Shown: positions 16,306 to 24,202 of the stretch, in pieces
Numbering within the stretch: the first letter of the stretch is position 1
How the letters are laid out: the number at the start of each line of letters is the position of its first letter
Assembly: GCF_000350145.1 (NCBI RefSeq)
Contig: NZ_BAOL01000072.1
Location: 1 to 34,102 of the forward strand
Direction: 5' to 3'
Origin: Ilumatobacter nonamiensis YM16-303
GTDB lineage: Bacteria > Actinomycetota > Acidimicrobiia > Acidimicrobiales > Ilumatobacteraceae
DNA length: 34,102 nt
Translations under genes and position numbers: made by a program
Notes under the pieces: model-generated
What the model was told of the DNA's origin: nothing
The model's input: only the letters and a program-made list of their open reading frames with translations
Databases searched by the model: none

Positions 16306-17643
16306 CTAGGTTGCCGGCGCCTCGTTCGGGACGGTCGCGGCGATCGGTCCACTCTTGCGACGCGACTTCCACACCGCATCGAGGACGATGCTCATCACGA
16401 TGATGACGACCAACGCCACGGCCGTACCCGGCTCGTCGACCAGAGTCGTCACCGCGAAGGTGATCAACACCGCGGCTGTCGTTCCGATCGCGAGCAGGAG
16501 CATGCCCATGTTCGCTCCCGTCTCGCCCCGGACGCGCAGGTGCCCGATCGACACCATCGCGAACACGAGCAGGGCGATCGCACTACCGATCGAGGCGATC
16601 GCACTGAGGTCGAAGCCGACGGCGAGCACACTCGATGCGATCGCCGTGAGCACCAATCCCATCGGGGCGTGGTCGGCGACGCGCGACCCGAGCCAGGGCG
16701 GAAACTGACCGAGCAACGCCATCTCGTCGCAGAGCCCCGCCGCGGGATACAGGCCCGCATTGGTCGCCCCCGCCGTGGCGAACAGCGCGGTCACACTCAT
16801 GAGCCAGTACCCCGCCTGGCCGAGCGTCGGCTCAGCCGCGACCGCGATCGCGGTGCCACCCGAGTCGATGACCTCCTGGACGCTCAGCGTCCCGAACACA
16901 CCGAGGGCGACCGCGACATACACCGTGAGTGCGAGACCCAGTGCCAGATACATCGCTTTGGGAAGCTGACGGGACGGATCGCGCAGGTCCTTGGCCGTGA
17001 AGGTGATCACGCCGAACCCGAGGAAGGCGAAGAAGGTCAACGCGACGCTGGAGACGATGTCGCGCACGGACGGATAGCCCGAGAAGGCGAGCAGGTCGGG
17101 ATCGATGTTGACCAGTGTGGTGATCGCGAACAGCGACAGGATGCCGATCACGACGTAGACGACGACGGTCTGGGCATGGGCCACCACCGTGGAACCGAAC
17201 AGGTTCAGGCCGGTCATCACGACGACGACGAGTACCGCGAAGCACTTGATCGCGAACTCGTTGTCGGTGGAGTCGGTGACGGCCGCGCTGGCGTAGCTCC
17301 CGAACGACACGGCGACCATTCCGGTGATGATCGCGTTGGTGGCCAACAACAGCCAGGCGATGATGCCCGTGACATGCCCGTCGCCGTACCCGCGTCGGAC
17401 GTACTCGAGCATGCCGCCCGCGGTGGGGTACCGCGCCCCGAGGCGTGCGAACGAATAGCCCTGCAGGAGGGCGATCACGCCGGCGAAGAGAAACGAGATC
17501 CAGACGGCTGCACCGGCAACCTCACCGGCGGCACCCAGCAACGAGAAGATCCCGGCGCCGACCATTGCACCCACTCCGATGAAGGCCGCCTGGCGGATTC
17601 CGATCGCGTGCGCAGATGGCGCGGGCGTGTCAGCGCTCGTCAT
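16306..17643 (-). CDS. APC-superfamily amino acid permease
   Basis: 445 aa, about twelve membrane segments. The first one contains the APC hallmark GVGAMVGAGIFSLLG (near residue 20), where the broken helix binds substrate and ion. Another typical region is FFAFLGFGVITFTAKDLRDP (near 200), the conserved loop of amino-acid/polyamine permeases. The substrate is not determinable. I chose the ATG at 17643 because GGAGG sits 8 nt upstream and the first helix follows shortly after. The ClC gene follows 3 nt after the stop. The operator candidate site 3 lies only 22 nt upstream, so the element must overlap the promoter or leader. Confidence 0.88.
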   Translation of the reverse strand: MTSADTPAPSAHAIGIRQAAFIGVGAMVGAGIFSLLGAAGEVAGAAVWISFLFAGVIALLQGYSFARLGARYPTAGGMLEYVRRGYGDGHVTGIIAWLLLATNAIITGMVAVSFGSYASAAVTDSTDNEFAIKCFAVLVVVVMTGLNLFGSTVVAHAQTVVVYVVIGILSLFAITTLVNIDPDLLAFSGYPSVRDIVSSVALTFFAFLGFGVITFTAKDLRDPSRQLPKAMYLALGLALTVYVAVALGVFGTLSVQEVIDSGGTAIAVAAEPTLGQAGYWLMSVTALFATAGATNAGLYPAAGLCDEMALLGQFPPWLGSRVADHAPMGLVLTAIASSVLAVGFDLSAIASIGSAIALLVFAMVSIGHLRVRGETGANMGMLLLAIGTTAAVLITFAVTTLVDEPGTAVALVVIIVMSIVLDAVWKSRRKSGPIAATVPNEAPAT

Positions 17644-17665
17644 CGGTTCATCCTCCGCGCGGGGC

Positions 17666-17695
17666 GGGTGGTCGCTCCCCACCCCCGCCGGGGTG
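17666..17695 (-). promoter_or_regulatory. palindromic operator candidate, site 3 (three half-sites)
   Basis: Read toward the permease gene: CACCC-N6-GGGTG-N9-CACCC. The inner pair extends to CCACCCC/GGGGTGG (17679-17696). The gene-proximal half-site ends 22 nt before the ATG at 17643, close enough to overlap a core promoter. It lies in the gap after the CYTH-Ppx gene (stop at 17708). Confidence 0.72.
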
Positions 17696-17707
17696 GACCG
17701 ACAGACC

Positions 17708-19246
17708 TCAGATCGTGGTTGCCGCGGGCCCGAATCGATCGATCACCACGCCGTGTCGGAGACCACGATCGCTCACGGTCATCGCATCGTGACCGAGTGC
17801 GGTCAGGATGGCCCGCACGATGCAGACGCCGCCGAGGATCACCTCCGCTCGCGCCGTCTGGAGACCGGCGACAGTTCGTCGTTCGTCGGCGCTGCGGCTC
17901 CTGTACATCTCGATCTGCCGATCGAGTTCAGCGAGATCGACGACCGTCCCGTGAACCACGTCGGGGTCGTACTCGGCGAGGCCGTGGGCCACAGCGGCGA
18001 GATTCGTCGCGGTCCCGCCGATGGCGATGATCCCGTCCGGCCGGGTCCGGCCGTCGAGACGAGCCAGTCGTGAAGCGATCGAGACCAACACCTCCTCGAG
18101 CGTCGCCGGCGAAACGGCACCCGCCAGTCCGAACTCCTCAGCGACCCGTACTGCGCCGACATCCACGCTGAACTGCTCGTCGATGCGGTCCCCACGACCG
18201 AACGTGAACTGGGTGCTTCCGCCTCCCGAATCGAACACGGCTCGGTTTCCGTGCACGGTCGGGAGAGCCGATGTTGCGGCGAGGTACGCGAGGCGAGCCT
18301 CCTCCGGACCCGAGATCGCTTCGATGTCGACAGCCACTCGGTCGCGTACGGCGTCGATCACCGAGGAGCGGTTGGGCGCCTGGCGCAATCCGGCGGTGCC
18401 GATTCCGACGATGTCGACGGGTCCGAGGTCGCGCGCGTCGGTCACCATCGCCCGAATCGCCTCGACCGTACGCTCCACCGCCGCGGCGTCGAGGACGCCG
18501 TCGTCGGACTGGTTCTCGCCGAGACGGGTCACCTCGGCACGGTCCGCCAGTGTCGACGACGTCCCATCCGCGTCGCGTTCCTCCAAGTGGTACTTCACCG
18601 AGTTCGTCCCGACGTCGATGACCGCGAGCCGAGACGACCCGAACCCGAGGAGCGCCTTGATGCCTCGCGCCATGCTGATGTTCGGTCGATCGCCGAGGCC
18701 GAGTCGGAACAGCGTGTCCATCACCTGGGTTGCGTCCGGCGACTCGATCGTGACGCTCCGTCCCACGTTTCCGTCGATGGTGATGTCGGTCATCTCGACC
18801 ATGCACCCGTCGACTCGGAAATGCCGTCGTTTCTTGCTGACCGCCACGACCATCAGGTCATCGCGTGACTCACTGAGGTCGACGAGCCCATCCAGGGAGC
18901 ACGGCCCCGGTCGCGACGGCATCGCCGAACCGAGCCCGGCGAGGATCGTGGCCAGGTCGTCAGCGGAGAGCGGGAACTCGGCGGAGAGCGCCGGCGCCCA
19001 GAGTTCGAGCCCTCGATCGTCGACGTCGAGACGCAGCTTCATGTCCAACAGTCCACCGCGGAGCTTGACCGACGCATTGCTCCGGGCAGACACGAAGTAG
19101 CGCTCGTGGCTGGTATCGACACGCTCCGATTGTCGTCCGTCCAGCACGCGATCGGCGGCATCGAACCGGCTCCCGACCACCCGCCATTCCCAGCGCGGGA
19201 CCACTCCGGCCGGGAACTTCACAGCCGGGTTCTCCGAACTGTTCAT
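17708..19246 (-). CDS. CYTH-like domain fused to Ppx/GppA phosphatase
   Basis: 512 aa with two parts. Residues about 18-195 resemble a CYTH domain (triphosphate tunnel fold): WEWRVVG, paired basic strands SVKLRGGLLDMKLRL (59-73), and VVAVSKKRRHFRVDG. The opening ExExK motif is degenerate. Residues about 205-512 are an exopolyphosphatase/pppGpp phosphatase of the ASKHA fold: VIDVGTNSVKYH (209-220), SGPEEARLAYLA, FDSGGGSTQF and IAIGGTATNLAA. It likely removes terminal phosphates from polyphosphate, with the CYTH part helping to bind it; pppGpp is an alternative. The ATG at 19246 has AGGAGG upstream. A lone GGGTGG half-site (19264-19269) lies in the divergent gap. Typical Ppx proteins are about 300 or 500 aa without this N-terminal domain. 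Confidence 0.87.
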   Translation of the reverse strand: MNSSENPAVKFPAGVVPRWEWRVVGSRFDAADRVLDGRQSERVDTSHERYFVSARSNASVKLRGGLLDMKLRLDVDDRGLELWAPALSAEFPLSADDLATILAGLGSAMPSRPGPCSLDGLVDLSESRDDLMVVAVSKKRRHFRVDGCMVEMTDITIDGNVGRSVTIESPDATQVMDTLFRLGLGDRPNISMARGIKALLGFGSSRLAVIDVGTNSVKYHLEERDADGTSSTLADRAEVTRLGENQSDDGVLDAAAVERTVEAIRAMVTDARDLGPVDIVGIGTAGLRQAPNRSSVIDAVRDRVAVDIEAISGPEEARLAYLAATSALPTVHGNRAVFDSGGGSTQFTFGRGDRIDEQFSVDVGAVRVAEEFGLAGAVSPATLEEVLVSIASRLARLDGRTRPDGIIAIGGTATNLAAVAHGLAEYDPDVVHGTVVDLAELDRQIEMYRSRSADERRTVAGLQTARAEVILGGVCIVRAILTALGHDAMTVSDRGLRHGVVIDRFGPAATTI

Positions 19247-19319
19247 TGCTCCGTCCTCCTGATGGGTGGTTGTACGATGCGCAGGCCGAGCCGCGGCCAC
19301 GGGGGAGAACGAAACGACG

Positions 19320-19997
19320 ATGACTGCGACCGCCAACGTTCGGATTGGTTCCCGAGCCGCCTATGCGGGACTCGTGTTCTGCGCACTGTACGCCATCGTC
19401 TTCACCGTGTTGAGCCGGATCCCCGACGCGTCCGCAACGCAGGAAGCCGCCAAGGAGTTCTACGAATCGTCCGGCGAACGGCGCCTGGTCCAGATCGCCG
19501 GCGTGTACCTGGTTCCGCTCGCCGGTATCTCACTCTTGTGGTTCACCGCCGCCATGCGCCATCGGGTCGCCGGCCTCGCCGCCCGTCAGGACGAACTGCT
19601 CTCGACGGTGCAATTGCTGAGTGCCGCCGTCTACGTGGCGATGGTCTTCGCGGCCACCGCGATTCTCACCGCACCGGCGATCGGACTCAGCACCGGCGTG
19701 GTGACGCTCGCCAATCTGGGCGCCGATCGCTCGATGCTGGTCGTCGGCGACTCGATCCTCGTGGTGTACGCGCTTCGCGCCGCCGGGGTCTTCATCGGTG
19801 CGGGAACCACCCGCGCACTCAAGTCCGGTCTGATTCCGAGATGGGTCGCGATGCTCAGCTACCTCCTCGTCATCGTGCTGCTGGTGACGGTCGCGAGAAT
19901 TCGTGCGATCTCGATGTTGGTCCCCGTGTGGGTCGCCGTGATGAGCATCTTCGTCTTGGTGAAACGTCCGGCCGAACAACCCAGTGAATCGGCCTGA
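19320..19997 (+). CDS. multi-pass membrane protein of unknown function (DUF4386-like)
   Basis: 225 aa with about six hydrophobic segments. After a short head come RAAYAGLVFCALYAIVFTVL, a soluble external loop with SATQEAAKEFYESSGERR, and further pairs ending in VPVWVAVMSIFVLVKRPA. The layout resembles DUF4386-type proteins, but I do not recognise a firm family. The ATG at 19320 lies 12 nt after GGGGGAGA. It is divergent from the CYTH-Ppx gene (73-nt gap, with a -10-like TACGAT at 19273-19278) and convergent with the P-type ATPase; a hairpin separates the two stops. Confidence 0.7.
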   Translation: MTATANVRIGSRAAYAGLVFCALYAIVFTVLSRIPDASATQEAAKEFYESSGERRLVQIAGVYLVPLAGISLLWFTAAMRHRVAGLAARQDELLSTVQLLSAAVYVAMVFAATAILTAPAIGLSTGVVTLANLGADRSMLVVGDSILVVYALRAAGVFIGAGTTRALKSGLIPRWVAMLSYLLVIVLLVTVARIRAISMLVPVWVAVMSIFVLVKRPAEQPSESA

Positions 19998-20001
19998 CGT
20001 G

Positions 20002-20026
20002 TCGGCCGGGGTCAGACCCCGGTCGA
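20002..20026. terminator. hairpin between convergent genes, copy 2 of a dispersed palindrome
   Basis: CCGGGG (20006-20011), a 5-nt loop and CCCCGG (20017-20022) form the core; with TCGG/TCGA flanks and one G:T pair the stem reaches 10 bp. The P-type ATPase stop codon (20012-20014) lies in the loop, and the convergent gene ends at 19997. A bidirectional terminator is likely, although T-runs are absent. Its reverse complement matches the hairpin at 12210-12236. Confidence 0.6.
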
Positions 20027-22759
20027 TACACCGGCGAACGACTCGTCGACCTTGCGCAGCTGCAGCATCTTGTCGATCCAGACGATCGCCGGAGCGAGGG
20101 CCGACAACCCGATGCAGATCGCCCATTGGGAACCGCTCAGCGAGGTGCTGAGCAGCAGGCGCTGCAGCATGCCGAGTTCGACCGCTGCCCAGGTGAGCGC
20201 CCAGCCGAGCAGGATCCACCCCATGTAGGGGAAGATCGGCGACGCCCACACCGGCTCACGTTCGCGACGCATGACGACACCCATGTTGACCGAACTCAAC
20301 GCCACGACGGCGAAGGCCATGGTCATCGAGACGCTGGCGAACTCGGTGCTCGGCTCGTCAGGACCCCATGACAGCAACGACAGCGCGCTCACGGCGACCA
20401 CGAAGCCGCTCACGAACCACCGGATGATCTGGTCACGGTTGACGATCCGCGTCCCCGGCGTACGCGGCGGTCGCTGCATCACGCCCGGGTCGGGCACATC
20501 GACGACGAAGCCGACCACCACCGCCACGACGACGAACAGCTTGCAGAACAGCAGCATCATCGGGAACATCGCGACGCCGCCGTTGATGTCGAGGATCGTC
20601 GCGAGCAGCATCAGCTGGAGCACGGACGACAGGATCGTGAGCTGGAGCTTCACGTACGAGGTGATCCGGCGGTAGATGTCACGTCCGAGATCGACCGCGT
20701 GGACGAGCGTCGCGAAGTTGTCGTCGGTCAAGACCATCTTGGCGGCCTGCTTGGACACCTCGGAGCCGCTGCCCATCGCGACGCCGACGTCGGCCTGCTT
20801 CAGTGCGGCGGCATCGTTGACGGCATCCCCGGTCATCGCGACGACCTCTCCCGACTCCTGCATGAGGCGCGCGAGGCGGACCTTGTCCTCGGGAGCGACC
20901 CGACCGAACACGTGGAGCTCGGGAAGGTTCTCGACCACGTCGGCGTCGCTCATCGCGCGGAGTTCGGCTCCCGTGGCCACGCCGGCGCCCAGTCCGAGTT
21001 CGTCCGCAATGGCGCGTGCGGTGATCGTGTGGTCGCCCGTGATCATGCGCACGTCGATCCCCGCCGAGAGTGCGATGGCCACGGCATCCTTCGCCTCGGT
21101 CCGCAGCGGGTCGATGATCCCGACGAGCGCGATGAAACGCAGATCGTGAACCGCCCCCATCGGATCGTCGAGGCCAGCGGTCGCCGCCGCCGGGTCGAGC
21201 TCGCGCACGGCGAAGGCCAGCACGCGCAGACCACGCTCCGACAGCTGCCGGTTGGCGGCGAGAATGTCCTCACGCACCTGATCGACCGGCACCTCGTCAC
21301 CGTGCCAGAGGGCGTGGCTGCACCGCCCGAGCACCACGTCCGGAGCTCCCTTCACCGTCATGAAGTGCGGTTCGGTCAGCACCCCTCCGACCATCCAGTC
21401 CGGGCGTTCGTGGATCGTCGCCATGAACTTGTAGTCGGAATCGAACGGCACTTCGGCGCGGCGCGGGAGCTCCCGTCGCGTTTGCTCCGCCTCCACGCCC
21501 AACTTCGCGGCGAGAACCACGAGCGCGGCTTCGGTCGGGTCGCCGATCACCGTGCCGTCATCGGCGACGGTCGCGTCGCTGCACAGCGTCAGACCGAGGC
21601 CCAAGCGCTTGAACTCGGGGGGTGTGGTCCCGGCGACGCTGAGAACCGCCCCCGACTTCTCGTAGCCGCCGCCCTCGATCTTGAACCATTCGCCGCCGGC
21701 GAGCATGCTCGTGGCGGTCATCGCGTTCATGGTGAGCGTGCCGGTCTTGTCGCTGTTGATGACGGTCGTGCCGCCGAGCGTCTCGACGTCGGTCAGGCTC
21801 CGGACCACAGCTTTGTGCTCGGCGAGGCGACGCGCTCCCGAGCCGAGGATCGTCTGCACGAAGGTGGGCAACCCAGTGGGAATCGCCGAGATCGCCGTGG
21901 TCACGCAGAGCAGCGCGAGCGTCTCGCCATCTTGGTCACGGATGATCCCGAAGAGCGCGATGATCCCGACCGCCGTCGCAGCCATCACGCCGAACACCTT
22001 CGTCATCCCGTCCAGCTCCTGCTGGAGCGGCGACCGGGTGCGCGTCGTCGCCGACACCATGTCGGCGATCAGGCCCATCTGCGTCGTCGCACCAGTCGAG
22101 GTCACCATGAAGCTCGCCGATCCGCGGGTCACCTGTGTGTTCTGGAACACCATGTTGGTCCGGTCGCCGAGCGGAACCTCCGCACCCGGGATTGCCGCAA
22201 CGCCCTTCGGGATCGGCGCACTCTCGCCGGTCAGGGCAGCCTCTTGCGTCTCCAGGGTCGCAGACGACAACACCCGACCGTCGGCCGGGACGAGGTCGCC
22301 CGCTTCCACCAACACCACATCGCCGGGCACCAGTTCGCTCGAGGGCAGCTGTTGGACCTCACCATCGCGTCGGACCCGAGCATGCGGGACCTGGAGTTGA
22401 GCGAGCGCGTCGACGCTCGCGAGTGCCTTCTTCTCCTGGCTGGTGCCCATCAGCACGTTGAACGACACCAACAGCGTCACGATCACACCGGTCGGGATCT
22501 GTTCGATCGCGTAGCTCACGACGGCCACGATGATCAACATGATGTTCATCGGATTGGTGAGCTGGGCGCGCGCGATCGTCCACGTGCTCGGCGGCGGCTC
22601 CTTGGTGATTTCGTTCGGGCCGTATTTCGCCAGTCGATCGCGGACGTCATCCGCCGACAGCCCGCGGTCCGGATCGACATCGAGTCGAGTGGCCGTGGCG
22701 TTCGGATCGAGTGACCACCAATCGGAGTCAGCCGCCGTGTTCAGTTCGGTCGTGGTCAT
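20012..22759 (-). CDS. P-type cation-transporting ATPase (P2/P3-like)
   Basis: 915 aa, full length. In order: an N-terminal cation-ATPase domain (GLSADDVRDRLAKYGPNEI, 33-51), TGES (177-180) in the actuator domain, PTGLP (294-298) in M4, the phosphorylation motif NSDKTGTLT with D337, KGAP in the nucleotide-binding domain, MITGDHTITA, and the hinge TGDAVNDAAALK, followed by six C-terminal membrane segments. Three canonical motifs differ: M4 PEGLP has Thr for Glu, CSDKTG has Asn for Cys, and TGDGVNDAPAL has two Gly/Pro to Ala changes. The M4 change makes classical Ca2+ pumping less likely, so the ion is unknown (H+, Na+, K+ or Mg2+ possible). GAGG precedes the ATG. It follows the PLDc_N-SHOCT gene by 26 nt and is the last gene of the CYTH operon. 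Confidence 0.9.
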   Translation of the reverse strand: MTTTELNTAADSDWWSLDPNATATRLDVDPDRGLSADDVRDRLAKYGPNEITKEPPPSTWTIARAQLTNPMNIMLIIVAVVSYAIEQIPTGVIVTLLVSFNVLMGTSQEKKALASVDALAQLQVPHARVRRDGEVQQLPSSELVPGDVVLVEAGDLVPADGRVLSSATLETQEAALTGESAPIPKGVAAIPGAEVPLGDRTNMVFQNTQVTRGSASFMVTSTGATTQMGLIADMVSATTRTRSPLQQELDGMTKVFGVMAATAVGIIALFGIIRDQDGETLALLCVTTAISAIPTGLPTFVQTILGSGARRLAEHKAVVRSLTDVETLGGTTVINSDKTGTLTMNAMTATSMLAGGEWFKIEGGGYEKSGAVLSVAGTTPPEFKRLGLGLTLCSDATVADDGTVIGDPTEAALVVLAAKLGVEAEQTRRELPRRAEVPFDSDYKFMATIHERPDWMVGGVLTEPHFMTVKGAPDVVLGRCSHALWHGDEVPVDQVREDILAANRQLSERGLRVLAFAVRELDPAAATAGLDDPMGAVHDLRFIALVGIIDPLRTEAKDAVAIALSAGIDVRMITGDHTITARAIADELGLGAGVATGAELRAMSDADVVENLPELHVFGRVAPEDKVRLARLMQESGEVVAMTGDAVNDAAALKQADVGVAMGSGSEVSKQAAKMVLTDDNFATLVHAVDLGRDIYRRITSYVKLQLTILSSVLQLMLLATILDINGGVAMFPMMLLFCKLFVVVAVVVGFVVDVPDPGVMQRPPRTPGTRIVNRDQIIRWFVSGFVVAVSALSLLSWGPDEPSTEFASVSMTMAFAVVALSSVNMGVVMRREREPVWASPIFPYMGWILLGWALTWAAVELGMLQRLLLSTSLSGSQWAICIGLSALAPAIVWIDKMLQLRKVDESFAGVSTGV

Positions 22760-22785
22760 CGTTCCTCTTCTCCCGGACGCAGCTC

Positions 22786-23190
22786 TCAGGCGAGTGCTCG
22801 TGCCTTTGCCTGTGCGAACTCGTCATCGGAGAGCACGCCCTTTTCGTGCAGCTCGGCCAATCGTGCCACCTCCTCTGCCGCGTTCCGGGGATTCGTCGCG
22901 GCGGTCTCCTGAACGTAGGACCGGAACTGCTGCTCACGTTCCTGCGCGTTGCGGATACTCCGCTCCTGCATCGACTTGCCGCGGGCGATCAGGTACACGA
23001 ACACGCCGAGGAACGGGAGGAAGATCACGAAGATCGTCCACAACGCCTTTCCCCATCCCAACAGGTCATCGCTGCGGAAGATGTCCGAGAAGACCGTGAT
23101 GACCGTCCAGATCCAGAAGAAGAACAGTGTGAACCAGAGCATCGACCAGAGGACCTGGCCCGTTCCGAATTGGGCGAGCAGAGCAATCAT
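22786..23190 (-). CDS. PLDc_N-type membrane protein with C-terminal SHOCT domain
   Basis: 134 aa. Two strongly hydrophobic segments lie in the first 70 residues (WSMLWFTLFFFWIWTVITVF and ALWTIFVIFLPFLGVFVYLI), the two-helix PLDc_N module found without any phospholipase domain in many actinobacteria. A charged linker (RGKSMQERSIRNAQEREQQF) leads to a SHOCT domain (AEEVARLAELHEKGVLSDDE, then FAQAKARAL). GGGAGG lies upstream of the ATG. It sits between the CYTH protein and the P-type ATPase on one strand. Function unknown; small membrane adaptor is a guess. Confidence 0.85.
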   Translation of the reverse strand: MIALLAQFGTGQVLWSMLWFTLFFFWIWTVITVFSDIFRSDDLLGWGKALWTIFVIFLPFLGVFVYLIARGKSMQERSIRNAQEREQQFRSYVQETAATNPRNAAEEVARLAELHEKGVLSDDEFAQAKARALA

Positions 23191-23269
23191 GATTCAGACC
23201 TCCCGGTCCCTTGTTGTGGTTGGTTGTGGATGGTTCGGTCGGACCGGATGGTCGGCGACGATGTGCATG

Positions 23270-24070
23270 TCATGACCCGGAGTCGACGGCCGCGATCTCG
23301 GCGGAGAAGAACTCGAGTGCGGTGCGCGTCTTCGTCTGCTGCTCCGCCAGGAGGTCGACACCGTGAGATGCCAAGAAGACCTTGGTCTCCGCGGCAACCT
23401 CGAACGCCTCACGCGGTGAACACTTGGTCGACAGCTCCAGCAGCCTCGTTCCGTCCGGGTAGTTCCAGAGCTCGGCGACCATCCGGTGCTCGAAGTCCGC
23501 GGGCGTGAACTTGAGCTTCAGGACGTTGATCGGTCCGAGGCGGCGCAGTTCGTCGAGCTCCAGCCCTTCGGGAGCGTGCTCGGCAAAGAACTTCCGCTGG
23601 TCCTTCGACAGGAGCTTGCGGATCGACGCCGCGCCATCGAACACGGCCTTGACCGCTGCGTCATCATGCTTGGCCTTCATGCTCGCCGAGCACACGAACC
23701 CACCGGGCATGGCGTCGACCTCGACACCGAACAGCTTCGACTTCCGCAATGACGGCGACAACTGCGCGGGGATGACCGGACGCAGCTTGACGACGGTGTC
23801 CCCCTCGCGGCCCTGGACTCGTCGGGCGCGCACCACCACACCACAGCGATTGAGCGCGAGATCGGGCGTGTCGAAGAAGACGACCTGGCGGATCTGTGCC
23901 TCGATGGGGTCGAGACCCAACGCGGACACCGTGGATCGGCGATTGGCATCGGGAACGCTCAATTTGAGCTCGACGGAGTCGGCGCCCTTGATGAGCGCGA
24001 GCAACTCGGCGAGCTGATCCGGGGACAACGCGTCGTTGCCCGGCCGGGTATCGACTGGTGTTTCGGACAC
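23270..24070 (-). CDS. CYTH-like domain protein
   Basis: 266 aa from the GTG at 24070. The family's ExExK-type motif appears as SVELKLSV (32-39). It is followed by FFDTPDLALNRCGVVVRARR (65-84) and DTVVKLRP (91-98), the paired basic strands that line a triphosphate tunnel in CYTH proteins. The C-terminal part (LKLKFTPADFEHRMVAELWN onward) completes the barrel. CYTH enzymes bind or cleave triphosphates such as thiamine triphosphate, tripolyphosphate or polyphosphate, and neighbours here favour polyphosphate. I chose the GTG at 24070 because AGGAG (24077-24081) sits 6 nt ahead of it; GTGs at 24091 and 24100 are alternatives. It starts a likely three-gene operon ending with the P-type ATPase and diverges from the LuxR regulator. 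Confidence 0.85.
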   Translation of the reverse strand: MSETPVDTRPGNDALSPDQLAELLALIKGADSVELKLSVPDANRRSTVSALGLDPIEAQIRQVVFFDTPDLALNRCGVVVRARRVQGREGDTVVKLRPVIPAQLSPSLRKSKLFGVEVDAMPGGFVCSASMKAKHDDAAVKAVFDGAASIRKLLSKDQRKFFAEHAPEGLELDELRRLGPINVLKLKFTPADFEHRMVAELWNYPDGTRLLELSTKCSPREAFEVAAETKVFLASHGVDLLAEQQTKTRTALEFFSAEIAAVDSGS

Positions 24071-24076
24071 GATGGT

Positions 24077-24081
24077 CTCCT
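24077..24081 (-). promoter_or_regulatory. ribosome-binding site deciding the CYTH start
   Basis: AGGAG on the minus strand, 6 nt before GTG 24070. The two GTG codons further upstream (24091, 24100) have nothing comparable. Confidence 0.6.
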
Positions 24082-24114
24082 GCTCGTCCACGTGACACAC
24101 GATCGCAGCGTCCG

Positions 24115-24144
24115 GGGTGGAGACACCCCACCCGGGTCGGGGTG
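24115..24144. promoter_or_regulatory. palindromic operator candidate, site 4 (three half-sites, divergent promoter)
   Basis: Read toward the CYTH gene: CACCC-N6-GGGTG-N9-CACCC. An additional CACCC abuts it (24124-24128). The central pair (24129-24144) is 58 nt from the CYTH start at 24070 and 58 nt from the regulator start at 24203, so it could serve both directions, including autoregulation. Confidence 0.72.
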
Positions 24145-24188
24145 GGGCCGTGCACCACGTGATCGAACGGCTCTGTGCGGCGGTCCGA

Positions 24189-24194
24189 TAGTGT
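24189..24194 (+). promoter_or_regulatory. candidate -10 element for a leaderless regulator transcript
   Basis: TAGTGT fits the TAnnnT pattern of actinobacterial -10 elements and ends 8 nt before GTG 24203, so transcription could begin at or next to the start codon. No ribosome-binding site precedes any of the candidate GTG codons, which favours a leaderless message. No clear -35 is present. Confidence 0.35.
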
Positions 24195-24202
24195 CTGCGG
24201 TC

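Noticed and set aside
14941-18030. A plus-strand open frame of 1029 codons
   Set aside because: It is antisense to the ClC and APC genes, rich in Arg, His, Asp and Gly with no domain or membrane pattern; the minus-strand proteins are clear. It is a high-GC shadow frame, like those at 20699-22714 and 751-2214.
19264-19268. GGGTG half-site before the CYTH-Ppx gene
   Set aside because: No partner half-site at N6 or N9, so it was not counted as an operator, although the gene would fit the regulon.
24092-24202. Longer N terminus of the LuxR regulator from GTG 24092
   Set aside because: It would run through the palindromic operator, and its residues (Gly/Pro/Arg-rich) do not resemble the family's N terminus.
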